Shown: positions 39,689-50,109 of the stretch, piece by piece
Numbering within the stretch: the stretch's first letter is position 1
Layout: the number at the start of each line of letters is the position of its first letter
NCBI GenBank assembly: GCA_037974665.1
Contig: CM075771.1
Span: 20,061,425 to 20,125,424, forward strand
Direction: 5' to 3'
Length of the DNA: 64,000 nt
Origin: Ehretia macrophylla
Taxonomy: Eukaryota > Streptophyta > Magnoliopsida > Boraginales > Ehretiaceae
The notes under the pieces: model-generated
Seen by the model: only the letters and a program-made list of their open reading frames with translations
The model's database searches: none
What the model was told of the DNA's origin: nothing
Made by a program: the position numbers and the translations under genes

Positions 39689-40189
39689 TAAAGGCATTCT
39701 CAATGGAGTTCTTAAAGGGTCTTTAAATAGTAATAATTGTTATTTTAGAGACTCTATTAATTAAAATTCATCATCAATGGAGGTCTTTAAAACACTATTT
39801 GATAGTTTTTGACAAAATAATGACATCACTCAAATTTTGAGTCTCCAAAATAGCACCTAGCCTTCATTTTTTTAAACAAATTTGTTGAAAAAAATAGAGA
39901 CTATACAAGAAGACAAAAATGAGTCTCTAAATTTGGCATGTGACGATCTGACGTTCTGACAAGAACGTCAGATCTGAAAAAAAAAAAAAAAAATTGATCA
40001 GACAATAAAACAAAAAAAAAAAAGGACATCAACTTCTGACAATATAGCCGTTTGAACAACCTGCAAAAGCTGGAAAAAAAAAACGTTGAATTCAACCTAT
40101 ATATGCAACCAGATCTAAAAAAATCAACAACAAATTCACAAATCTTCATTCACAACAAATTTGATTACATACCACAGAAAAAAAAATGG

Positions 40190-40765
40190 TTGATGGTGGG
40201 GTGGGGGGGGGGGGGGGGGGGGGGCAGTGAGTGGGACGCGATGGTGAGGGTGGTGGGGGGCAGGTGGGGTGGTGGCGCGATGGTGAGGGTGGTGGCGTGA
40301 TGGTAGGGGGGGGGGGGGCAGTGGGGTGGGGGGTGGCGCCCGTTGGTGAGGGGGGGCGCACTGTGGTGGCTCGCGATGGTGAGGGGGGGTAGTGGGGTGG
40401 AGGGTGGCGCGCGTTGGTGAGAGGAGGGGCGCAGTGGGGTGGGGGGGTGGCGCGCGTTGGTGAGGGGAGGGGCGCAGTGGGGTGGGGGGTGGTGCGTTAT
40501 GGTGAGGAGGGGGGGCAGTGGGGTGGGGGGTGGTGCGTTATGGTGAGGAGGAAGGGGCAGTGGGGTGGGGGGTGGCGCGCGTTGGTGAGGGGAGGGGCGC
40601 AGTGGGGTGGGGGGTGGTGCGTTATGGTGAGGGGAGGGGCAGTGGAGTGGGGGGTGGCGTTGTGGTGAGGGGGGGGGGGGGCGCTGCAGTGGCCTGTGGT
40701 TGGGAGAGGGAGGCGCTGCAGTGGAGGGAAAGGTAGAAGAGAAAGGAGGTGGGGGGGGGGGGGTG
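40190..40765. repeat. G-rich minisatellite within the Harbinger element
   Basis: About a dozen imperfect copies of a roughly 45-50 bp unit such as GGTGAGGGGAGGGGCGCAGT followed by GGGGTGGGGGGTGG. G-tracts of four or more are separated by one to seven bases, fitting the G-quadruplex pattern repeatedly. Open frames across the array (Gly-rich on plus, Pro-rich on minus) are compositional artefacts. Confidence 0.85.
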
Positions 40766-40770
40766 TTTTA

Positions 40771-41850
40771 TAGTTAGGGTTTTTTTTTTATTATTAAGTT
40801 TTTAGTATATTTTTTAATTAATGTTTGTCTTTTAATTTTTTTATTTAGTTTTTTGATTTGTATAACTTTTTTTGTTTTTTTTTTTAATGTTTTTTTTTTT
40901 AGTTTTTTTAGTTTTGTTATTTTTTAATTTCAATTAAAATTTTTTTTTCTTTTTTATTTTATATTTTTTTATTTTAGTTTTATATAAAATTATTTGTAAT
41001 TATATGATTTTTTTATAGTTAGGGTTAATTTTTTTTTAATTAAGTTTGTAGTATATTTTTTAATTAATGTTTGTTTTTTACTTTTTTTATTTAGTTTTTT
41101 GGTTTGTATAACTTTTTTAGTTTTGTTATTTAATGTTTTTTTATTTTAGTTTTTTTAGTTTGATTATTTATTAATTGAAATTAAATTTTTTTTAGCTTTT
41201 ATATTTTATATGTTTTAATTTAAGTTTTATATAATATTTTTTGTAATTATATGATTTTTTTATAGTTAGGGTTAATTTTTTTTAAATTAAGTTTTTAGTA
41301 TATTTTTTAATTAATGTTTGTTTTTTAATTTTTTTATTTAGTTTTTTGGTTTGTATAACTTTTTTATTTTTTTTTTTTAATTTTTTTTTATTTTTGTTTT
41401 TTTAGTTTGATTATTTATTAATTGCAATTAAATTTTTTTTAGCTTTTATATTTTATATGTTTTAATTTAAGTTTTATGTAAAATTATTTGTAATTATATG
41501 ATTTTTTTATAGTTAGGGTTAATTTTTTTTTTAATTAAGTTTTTAGTATATTTTTTTATTTATGTTTGTTTTTTTATTTTTTTTTTTTGTTTTTTGGTTT
41601 GTTTTACTTTTTTAGTTTTGTTTTTTTATGTTTTTTTATTTTAGTTTTTTTAGTTTGATTATTTATTAATTGCAATTAAATTTTTTTTAGCTTTTATATT
41701 TTATATGTTTTAATTTACATTTTATATAAAATTATTTGTAATTATATGATTTTTTATAGTTAGGGTTAATTTTTTTTAATTAAGTTTTTAGTATATTTTT
41801 TAATTAATGTTTGTTTTTTAATTTTTTTATTTAGGAACTTATATTTTTTT
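40771..41850. repeat. Five tandem copies of a 247-bp T-rich unit
   Basis: The marker TAGTTAGGGTT recurs at 40771, 41016, 41263, 41510 and 41757, spacing 245-247 bp. Each unit continues with AATTAAGTTTTTAGTATATT, a TTAATGTTTGTTTTTTA stretch, TTTTTGGTTTGTATAACTTT and a final TAATTATATGATTTTT. The last copy is truncated and leads into ORF1. T content is very high. Confidence 0.88.
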
Positions 41851-41943
41851 TTAAAATTAGCTTTTTTAATTGAATTAGTATTAGTATATTTTTAAATAAA
41901 TCAACCTAACTATCATTATTTTCCTCTTTATAGATTAGCAGAT

Positions 41944-42856
41944 ATGGAATACACAGACGGACTTTCGAGGGGACGTAATTTCACGCATGAAGATGATAAG
42001 GCTTTGTGCCGGGCCTATATCGCGATTAGCGAAGATCCTTTGATCGGGATAAACCAAACATCAGGAACGATATGGAATTGAATTCTACAAAAATATGAAG
42101 AGTTTCACCCTCCCAACAATCCAAGTGACAAAAGATCAATGAAAAGCCTTAAATCCCGATGGACGCAAATAAACCAAAAATGCACAAAATTTGCAGAGTG
42201 TCTTGCTCAAGTTAATATGAGACCAAGGAGCGGAGCAAATATCATTGACAATGTGAGTTTTTAATACTATATATTGTATTTTTATAAAGTATATTGTATT
42301 TAATACTTAACAAATTTTAAAATTATATTTTGAGAGATATTTAATTGTTCTGTAGATGGATGACGCAAGACGCTTATACACAGCTATGGGTCATAATTTC
42401 AACTTCGAACATTGTTGGTCAATTTTACAACACGGGAAAAAATGGCGATCAATAATCGATGTTGCGAGTCCAATGATGAATATGAGTCCACCTGAGACAG
42501 ATTTTTCTCTTGACAATGACGATCCCATGGAGTCAGTGCCGGAAATCCCAAGATCGTCAAGGCCGATTGGAAACAAAAAGGCTAGAAAACAAGCAAAGGG
42601 AAAGGCCGTTGCGGAAGATCTTAATGAACAAGCCAAAAACATGGCAAAAACAATGAATGAGTACAAACAGGAAATAGAAACTTCTAACGATTATAAGATT
42701 ATGATGATGAAGACTTCGGCAATCGAAACTCCAGCTAAGAAAGCGTGGATGATTGAGGAACAAAATGCAATTATGGCAAAAAGGGCATCCCGTTCGATTA
42801 ACTTTGATAATGACGTTTATCATCCTCATATGACTTCACTTGATGAAGAACAATAG
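41944..42856 (+). pseudogene. Harbinger ORF1, Myb/SANT-like DNA-binding protein, with an in-frame stop
   Basis: Exon 1 (41944-42251) starts MEYTDGLSRGRNFTHEDDKA and shows the SANT-like tryptophan helix pattern: a W before the stop, then SMKSLKSRWTQINQKCTKF. An intron (GT at 42252, AG at 42355) joins to exon 2 (42356-42856), which contains MDDARRLYTAMGHNFNFEHC and a charged C-terminal tail with MMKTSAIETPAKKAWMIEEQ. In PIF/Harbinger elements this protein assists the transposase in DNA binding and nuclear import. In exon 1 a TGA stop at 42079-42081 follows IWN, where a tryptophan-type codon (TGG) would fit. The stop removes most of the protein. The rest of the frame is still open, so the damage is recent or limited. 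Confidence 0.75.
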
Positions 42857-42949
42857 ATGTATTTGTATTATTTATCAGCTATGTGTTTGTAATTCATATT
42901 TTAATTAGTTAAATATATGTTTTATTAGATATGATATTGCATAATGAGA

Positions 42950-44197
42950 TTACAAATTTATATTTCCTAGACGAAATTCGTTCCACACATGTTGAACAAG
43001 GTCACTTCGGAGGAGAAAATACGCAGTTTCGTCCCTGACTTGTCCACAATTGTTTAAATATTTGTTAATCGTAATTGGATCTCGATCGGGCACAACAGGT
43101 GGCTCGTCTATATGAAAACGAGACGGATCATCGACAAAATCATCGCCTTCTTCTATCCGGTTATCTTCAACAATCATATTATGTAGAATTATACATGTCT
43201 TCATAATCTCCCCAATATCATCCTCATGCCAAAAACGACATGGCCCTCTAACAATCTCAAACCGAGCTTGAAGGATTCCAAAATCCCTTTCGACATCCTT
43301 ACGGTATGCCTGTTGCAATCTTGTAAATAATATCTTATCTTCACCTTGTGGATCGGTAAATGCTTGAACGATGGTGGATCATTTAGGATATATACCATCA
43401 GCCAGATAGTATCCTTGTTTGTATCATCTCCCGTTGATGGTGAACCGAATGCGCGTTGCTAGTCCTTCAAGAACATCATTAAATATAGGTGAGCTGTATA
43501 ATACATTAAGATCATTGCGTGCACCTGGTGGACCGAAGTACGAATGCCATTTCCAAGTGTCGTACGATGCAACCGCTTCAAGGATTATGGTAGGAGAACC
43601 ATGGTGCCCAGAATATGTACCCGCCCACGCGGTTGGACAATTTTTCCATTCCCAGTGCATGCAATCGACACTACCTATCATTCCAGGAAATCCCCGTTCA
43701 TCGGCTTTTTACAGTAGCCTATACATGTCTGCATTGTTTGGTCGACGAAGATACTTGTCTCCATACACTGCATTTACGGCACGACAGAATCTCGTCATCG
43801 ACTCCAAACATGTGGTCTCTACAATTTTCAAATAATCGTCATTTGCATCTGCTGGGTTTCTATAGGCAAGCATACGAAGCACGGCTGTCATCTTTACATG
43901 CGGTGAGAAACCAAGCTTTCCGGCTGCATCCGGCTTCTGTTTGAAGTAATCGTCAAAATGCACAATATCTCCCATAATTCTCAGAAACATTTCGCACCTC
44001 ATGCGAAACCTATTTTGGAATTCAGAAGCAGGATACAAAGGACGGTCAACAAAATAATCATTCATTAGCCTATTATGGGCACCTACCCGATCTCTTCGTT
44101 TGGATCGTAGACAAGACGATGTTCCTCCATGTTGATCTGTAATTGCTTCCTGTGCAGCCTGCACTACTGATTGATATTGTGTGTACATCATCATCAT
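42950..44197 (-). pseudogene. PIF/Harbinger DDE transposase with several in-frame stops
   Basis: HARBI1-type transposase on the minus strand. The N-terminal helical part runs from 44197 (AQEAITDQHGG..., HNRLMNDYFVDRPLYP, CEMFLRIMGDIVHFDDYF, AYRNPADANDDYLKIVETTC). The catalytic part has GSVDCMHWEWKNCPTAWAG (first Asp), PGARNDLNVLYSSPIF (second Asp), and RDFGILQARFEIVRGPCRFW with its preceding Glu, and then a Harbinger-type tail. Stops interrupt the frame at 43709-43711 (TAA), 43424-43426 (TGA) and 43379-43381 (TGA in place of a Trp codon). An earlier start at 44259 (MAQQGTDSPHP) is out of frame with 44197 across a run of six C, which suggests a fourth lesion. The downstream catalytic segment is otherwise well preserved. 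Confidence 0.85.
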
Positions 44198-44389
44198 CGT
44201 GTTCGCATGGTTATGGACTTCGTTGTCGGATGGGGGGAATCGGTTCCTTGTTGGGCCATTTTATATATATAGGAAATTTAATGCAAAATATAAATAAAAC
44301 GAATGATTGAGATTGAGGAAAAGAAATACAATTCAATGGAGAGAGATTGTATGCTTGAATTGTTGTGAGTGTTAAAGGATTGATGGCTT

Positions 44390-44735
44390 AATATATATAG
44401 GAAATTGAATGCAAAATAGATAAGAAATGAATGGATGAGATTGAGGAAAAGAAATCTGATCCAATGGATGAGGTTTGGATAAGATATTTGATATTGAGAT
44501 AACAAACATACGGATGAGATTGAGTACAGAAAATCCAATCCAATGGATATTATTTAGATAAAAGATTTGTGATTGAGATAACAAATGGACTGATGATATT
44601 GAAGAAAGGTAATCCAATCCAATGGATGTGACAATGGATAAGATTTGTGATTGAGATAACAAACGGACGGATGAGATTGAGTATAGAAAATTCAATCCAA
44701 TGGATATTATTTAGATAAAAGATTTGTGATTAAAT
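44390..44735. repeat. 79-bp tandem array upstream of the Harbinger transposase
   Basis: The marker CCAATGGAT recurs at 44461, 44540, 44619 and 44697 with 78-79 bp spacing. Units contain AGATTTGTGATTGAGATAAC. The array lies between the transposase start and the right terminal inverted repeat. It could be the transposase promoter or a binding array for element proteins (inference). Confidence 0.75.
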
Positions 44736-45395
44736 TAATAAAATTAATTAATTTACAAAATGAATAAAATAAAGAACAAAAAAACAAATATAAACGCAAC
44801 ACATGAGAAAATTTTAATTTAATGGGTAAATTAATGAGGATTTTTAATTAATATTTTTTTTACGTATGGTTTTTTTTAATTAGAGATTTTTAATGCATTT
44901 TTTTGAAAATGCAATTATGTAATTAAACGTAATTCTAATTTTTTAAACGTTATGTTTGACGCAAATTATATATTTTTTTGCTTGAAATATTTGGGAAAAC
45001 AATTGAGATAATCTAAATAACAATTAATTAAAAAAAAATAACACACGATAAAAAATTACACATAATCAAATTATTATGTAAAATTAAAATTAACACGATA
45101 TAGGGATTCAATTTTAACAAGACCGTCATTGTAGATTTTTTTTTATCTTGGTCTCTAAATGAGTCTCTAAAATAATTTTTTGGTCTCTAAAATACTATTT
45201 GGTCCCTAAGTGAGTCTCTAAAACACTATTTGGTCTCTATATGGGGCTCTATAAATGATTTATAGAGACCCATATAGAGACTCCATTGAGGATAACCTAA
45301 GGTGAATGAATGGAGTTCACGGATGTTTGTAAGATAAATATTTAAAGTACGATTCTAAAATTTATAATACACTATTTTAAAGTTAAAGTTGATTG

Positions 45396-45736
45396 CAGGG
45401 GCGGAGTCATAAATTTTTGTCAGTGGGGGCTAAAATTTATAATTTTTGAACTATACGAGTATTTTTTTTCAAAAAATACCTAGAATTTTAACATTTTTAT
45501 GGGCCAGTGGGGGCTAAAATCTATAATTTTTGAACTATATGAGTATTTTTATTTTTCAGTGGGGACTAATTAATTTTTTTTAACTAAAAATACATAGATA
45601 TCTAATTTTTTTTCAAAAAATACATAGAAATTTTAACGTTTTTATGGACCAGTGGGGGCTAAAATTTATAATTTTTGAACTATACTAATACTTTTATTTT
45701 TTAGTGTGGACTAGACCCAATGTGCCTCCGCCAGTG
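45396..45736. mobile_element. hAT-like MITE with 8-bp target duplication
   Basis: The element begins CAGGGGCGGAG and ends CCTCCGCCAGTG, degenerate hAT-type termini. It is flanked by the 8-bp repeat GTTGATTG (45388-45395 and 45737-45744). Inside are three diverged copies of a block with CAGTGGGGGCTAAAAT and ATAATTTTTGAACTATA. It carries no gene. It sits 99 bp from the right end of the Harbinger element. Confidence 0.65.
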
Positions 45737-45850
45737 GTTGATTGCATCTGCAGCCCCCACTGACCCAATGTGCCTCCGACAGTGGTTGATTGCATCAATG
45801 CAGCCCCCACTGACCCAATATGCCTCCGCCAGTGGTTGATTGCATCAATG
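45737..45850. repeat. Tandem duplication of the hAT 3' junction (48-50 bp units)
   Basis: Two further units start at 45737 and 45785, with another GTTGATTG at 45835. Each unit contains the target duplication, a few bases of flank, a CAGCCCCCACTGACC block and the hAT terminus TGCCTCCG(C/A)CAGTG. So the transposon end plus its flank was copied in tandem after insertion, ending at unique sequence near 45850. Confidence 0.7.
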
Positions 45851-45854
45851 GTTC

Positions 45855-48262
45855 TTATATCAATATGAAAAACTTTTTTTTAATTCTCTCTAGAGCGTTT
45901 TTGACGTATTTACGTTTTGTCTATTGTATTGAAGAAATGTATTTATAGCGAAATAACTTGATAATGATTTCAGGTTCATTGACTTTTGCAATGGTTGAAT
46001 TCTTATCAAACATACCCATGTTTTTATTCACTCCGCATGATTTAAGTAAAAAACTAATTTTGGTTGTCTATGAAAGAATTTATGAAGGGCTTAAATGTTT
46101 TTCAAATGGGCCCTCTTGCTTGTGATAATTCTCAATATCAAGTCTTTTAGCTCTTGATATTTCAAATTGGTGTCTAGTTGATCTAATCTGCGACTTACTT
46201 TTGCAAAGTTGACGGAAAATTGCAAATGCAAATAATTATTTGGACTATAATGATCAACATGTAATCTTTTGTTAGATTGTTGGATAAAACTGATTAAGTG
46301 GGCGCAAATTTAAAACTTCAATCATAAAAAAGAACAAGATAAAACATTATGAACAAGCATTGGTTAAAGACTATTTAAAAATTTTACCTTTTTAACATAT
46401 TTGGGTTATGAACTTATGGTCCAAAGTTTACAGTAGCGTGCTCTAATAAAGCTGATTGTTTCAAAGGTCCTTAGATTATTTTGGAAAACTCTTTTCTTTT
46501 TCTTTTGGTGAAAATTTGGTGTATTTTCTTTTTCCTTTGTAGTATTAACATAAAATCTATTTAGGTTGTTGATACAAAAGAACTGGATTATCATTTAAGA
46601 ATTCATTAATTTTGAATTAGCAGAAATTATTATCCTATTTCTGTCTACCCCAAAGGATTTGGTAAACAACTAACTTTCTATATGACAAAATTGATGAAAA
46701 TGATAAACTTTCAAATAATTCCTCATGGTTGTTAAAATTATCAATTAGTTTGTTATATTCTATTTAGTGCCTTAAAATTAAATCTATTATGTTTCGAATA
46801 CACGTTTAGTAATTTTTATTTGTAGCTTTTATCCAAAAAGTTGATAAAACATTAACTTGTCAATGACTAATTGGACCGTATAATTGGGGTCACTTTTTTT
46901 CGGTTAGATTATTGGATGAAAGTAACATATTGTACTAAATGGGCTAGAATTTACAACTGCAACAAAATAAAGTATCGTTTGAGATTATGAACACATATTA
47001 AAGTCTATAATAAAAATAATGTCTACAATAATTGAAAAGCAACAACCTTTTAGTTGGGTGGAAATCGAATCTACCAATTGATTAAGATTATCCTTACATC
47101 CTAAGCAAAATGAAGCCCCGAGTGACCACCTCACCTCACCTCACCTCACCTCTAATTTCTACACTCATCTTGATCCTATGATGACCATGAAGTCTTCCAA
47201 GTTTTTGTTAATCCAATAGTGACAGTGTATTAAGTGATCACCTCATTTAAAAATTTAAGTTGTTAAAGATGAGTTTATTATATTATTAATTTATTATTTT
47301 AAACATGCCCTCGCAAGTGTAGGCAGAATTAGTTTTTGAGTCTTACACTTGACAGTTTTAATACTTTCAAATAGGTGGCTCTAATACTATATTATGTGAG
47401 TATCTCATCTAAAAGTTTAAATTATTAAAAAAAAATTATTATATTATTTATTATTTTTAACACAAATGGCTATAAAAGCAGATCAAACTGCAGTGATACT
47501 CTAGCACATCATCTTTTTTACCTTCTTATTTTATAGGATCTCATTTGAGCTTTCACAGCCGATTCATGCACAACGATTTAGTTGCACACCGTTGTGCAAG
47601 GAATTTCAATGGACTAATAAGCAACAAACGATGTAAGATTGTGACTGGTTGCTAATAGCCCAGTAACAGTACCCACTATCTTAAGTGATTAAAAATCATT
47701 ATTAGGAATTGATTATCAAGAATTATTTGGTAATTGGAAAACTCTATTTAATTATATTCATGGATCTAGGTTTATGATATCATAAATAAGATTAATGAAT
47801 ATTTTAGTTGGTAGATTATATCAATTAATCATTTAATGAACACACGTCTGTTTCGCAATTTTCAAATGCCAACTGGCTTAAAGATATTGAACCATGCCCC
47901 TTGATAATGGTTAAGTTGTGGACCTTACTCTTAATATAGCAAGTTTGGTTTGTTCCTTATCAAGATAGCCACAGAAAATGGGGCCAGTTAGTGGTGGTAT
48001 ATTTAGAGCATGAGCGAATGATTTATTCACATTTTGAATAATAATTAATTGAGAAGTTTATTTTTTCAGAATTAGTTCCAGTAAATAATTTATAATTATT
48101 TCTGGCTAACTAGTACTATATTACCTCTAGACAACATTCTTGTTTTGAAATTCAGCACCTCAAAAGAGAATTTCTCGCGATCAAAAATAAAAAAGAAACA
48201 GAAGATAACCGAAGAAAAAGACAGTTCAAATAAATTTTGCTTGAGTTGCCTTTATAATAACC
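45855..48262. other. Intergenic region, no gene recognised
   Basis: AT-rich, without a convincing frame. A CCTCA repeat (TCACCTCACC) lies near 47126-47152. There are two partial internal repeats with GTTATATTAAAG... and TATATTATTTATTATTTT near 47270-47460, suggestive of old transposon sequence, but no ends were recognised. Confidence 0.5.
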
Positions 48263-48272
48263 ATGATAAATA

Positions 48273-49252
48273 GGCAAATTCTTGCATGGTCTTCTTTAAG
48301 TTAAATAAATTATACATTCCTCCCTCATCACCCCCGACAGACCCACCACCCTTCTCCACCATTCCACCACCACCACAATTTCCTCCCACCATCTTCACCC
48401 ACCATTTTCGTCACCTTCTTAGACCTCCATTATTATCTCCTCCTTCATCCCAACAAACTCACCACCCTTCCCCACCATTTCCACCATCTCTATTTTCTCC
48501 CACACCTTCTACCAGACTACCACCACTTCCAACTCCATCTCCACCATTTCTTTTCTCCTCATCCCCAACAAACTCATCGACGGCCATAGCAATATGTGAC
48601 CTCAATCTCAGCGGGTTTGATGGCCGTGGAGACTCATTTTATACACCAAAAATTTATATAATACTACCAATGATTACACAACCTTTAGTAGTATATTAAT
48701 TAACCGACTATAATAATTGAACAAAGCTGGAAAGCTTTATCAGTACAAAAGAATACATTAGACATTACACATGTGTGGAATTTTCTTATACACCTTTTCT
48801 TACAATACTTGATTATTTGCTCACCACAGTTTAGCTTACTTCTCTTCACACAACACGTGTGGAATTTTCTAGCAAGCTTTATACAATGGTTTATCGGTGT
48901 AATGATAAAAAGATTTGGACTAAGGAATTGCCCAGATTCCTTGAGTTTAGTGAGTTCCGACTGAAAAAAAAAAAGAAAAGGCTTAGAGGGTCGGTGGCAG
49001 ATTTTAGTTTTTTGGGTGGTTGGTTGGTTGGTGGTGTCAACGGCTGCTAATTCCCCGTTGATTGGTAGTGGTGACTCTTTGGATTTTGAGAGAAGTGAGA
49101 TTGAAGGAGGGGTGTTTTTATAAATTATTAAACTTGAGATATAGATTTGTTATTTTCAGTTATTAGTATTAATGATTATTAACGATGTGTTTTAAAACTA
49201 TTAATTTAAAATATGAGTGGGGTCATGGTCTAATACCATTCAAGAATTTGCC
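48273..49252. mobile_element. Mutator-like TIR element (980 bp) with a proline-rich open frame
   Basis: Left GGCAAATTCTTGCATGGTCTT and the inverted right end GGCAAATTCTTGAATGGTATT match at 19 of 21 positions. Both sides are flanked by ATGATAAATA (48263-48272 and 49253-49262), a 9-10 bp target duplication typical of Mutator-like elements. The interior has a 137-codon Pro/Ser-rich frame (48286-48699) that starts 13 bp inside the left end. The element is non-autonomous. Confidence 0.75.
48286..48699 (+). other. Proline-rich open frame inside the Mutator-like element
   Basis: The frame has a low-complexity composition with repeated P-P-S and S-P-P runs (for example PPLLSPPSSQQTHHPS) and ends with CDLNLSGFDGRGDSF. 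It does not match a known domain. It may be a remnant of a captured gene fragment (Pack-MULE-like) or simply a biased CCA/TCC sequence. I would not annotate it as a gene without transcripts. Confidence 0.25.
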
Positions 49253-49644
49253 ATGATAAATATGGATGACTATAACCACCTACCTAAAATCTTTTTCAAC
49301 ATATCGTGTTCAAGCTTTGAATAAGATGAAACCTTTGTGATCATCTTTAAAGACGCAAAATGCCAAGTTGGTTTTCATGAAAAGGATATTGTGGTAGGCA
49401 TATCTCTTACAGTTTTAGCACACTTGGAGTTGGAGATAAAAACGAAACTTGTTAAAATTTAAAGCCATATGTATATGGCGGTGGTGACATTACATAACAT
49501 GTCACATTTTCAACCTTTGAACAAACATGTTTTTGGGACCCTTGAAAGATCACTTCAATTCCAGTAGGAGTGCATGACACATATATAACAAGCATCTTAC
49601 TTCCATATGCATGAATGACATGGAAAATTTAATTAATTTCATAA

Positions 49645-50099
49645 GGGTGAAGTGCACCAGACCCCCTTGTACTTTAGCGAAAGTGCACAACACCCCCTTA
49701 TAGTTTAAAAACCCCCTGAACTAGTCCCTATGTTTTTTAAAAGTGCACAACACCCCCCTACCGTTAAAAAATCCGTTAAATTTAACGGAGAGTGTACTTC
49801 ACACTCGTTAAGTGAGATTTTTTTTTAATTTTTAACGAATTTATTAATTAAATAATTATATGAATTGACCAAATTACTTTTTTTTTTTTGGCCTAAACAA
49901 AACAAAAGAGAGAAATGAAAAAAAAATGAGGGTATTTACGTCTTTTTTACAAAATCCGTTAAATTTAACGGATTTTTTAACGGTAGGGGGGTGTTGTGCA
50001 CTTTTAAAAAACATAGGGACTAGTTCAGGGGGTTTTTAAACTATAGGGGGGTGTTGTGCACTTTCACTAGAGTACAAGGGGGTCGGGTGGACTTCACCC
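49645..50099. mobile_element. Mutator-like MITE with long inverted repeats (455 bp)
   Basis: Flanked by the perfect 9-bp target duplication ATTTCATAA (49636-49644 and 50100-50108). The termini are inverted copies over about 150 bp: left GGGTGAAGTGCACCAGACCC, right inward GGGTGAAGTCCACCCGACCC, followed on both sides by GTGCACAACACCCCC and by an ATCCGTTAAATTTAACGGAT palindrome-like block. There is no coding frame. Confidence 0.85.
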
Positions 50100-50109
50100 A
50101 TTTCATAAT

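Larger units (their letters stand above)
39692..45297. mobile_element. PIF/Harbinger DNA transposon, 5.6 kb, both genes inactivated
   Basis: The element is flanked by the 3-bp target TAA (39689-39691 and 45298-45300). Its left end AGGCATTCTCAATGGAG and inverted right end GGTTATCCTCAATGGAG match at 13 of 17 positions, and homology to TCTCTATAAA-like sequence continues inward. Between them lie, in order: a G-rich repeat array, five 247-bp T-rich repeats, ORF1 (Myb/SANT-like, plus), the DDE transposase (minus) and a 79-bp tandem array upstream of the transposase. The two genes are tail to tail. Both carry in-frame stops, so the copy cannot mobilise itself, but the ends may still be usable in trans. 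Confidence 0.85.

Noticed and set aside
40052..40736. Gly-, Val- and Pro-rich open frames in the G-rich array
   Set aside because: Products of the minisatellite in different frames, not genes.
43419..43944. Plus-strand open frames across the Harbinger transposase
   Set aside because: Antisense of the transposase; the minus strand shows the DDE motifs.
47126..47152. CCTCA repeats as a possible telomeric or CRISPR-like array
   Set aside because: Only a short simple repeat, no spacers and no telomere unit.
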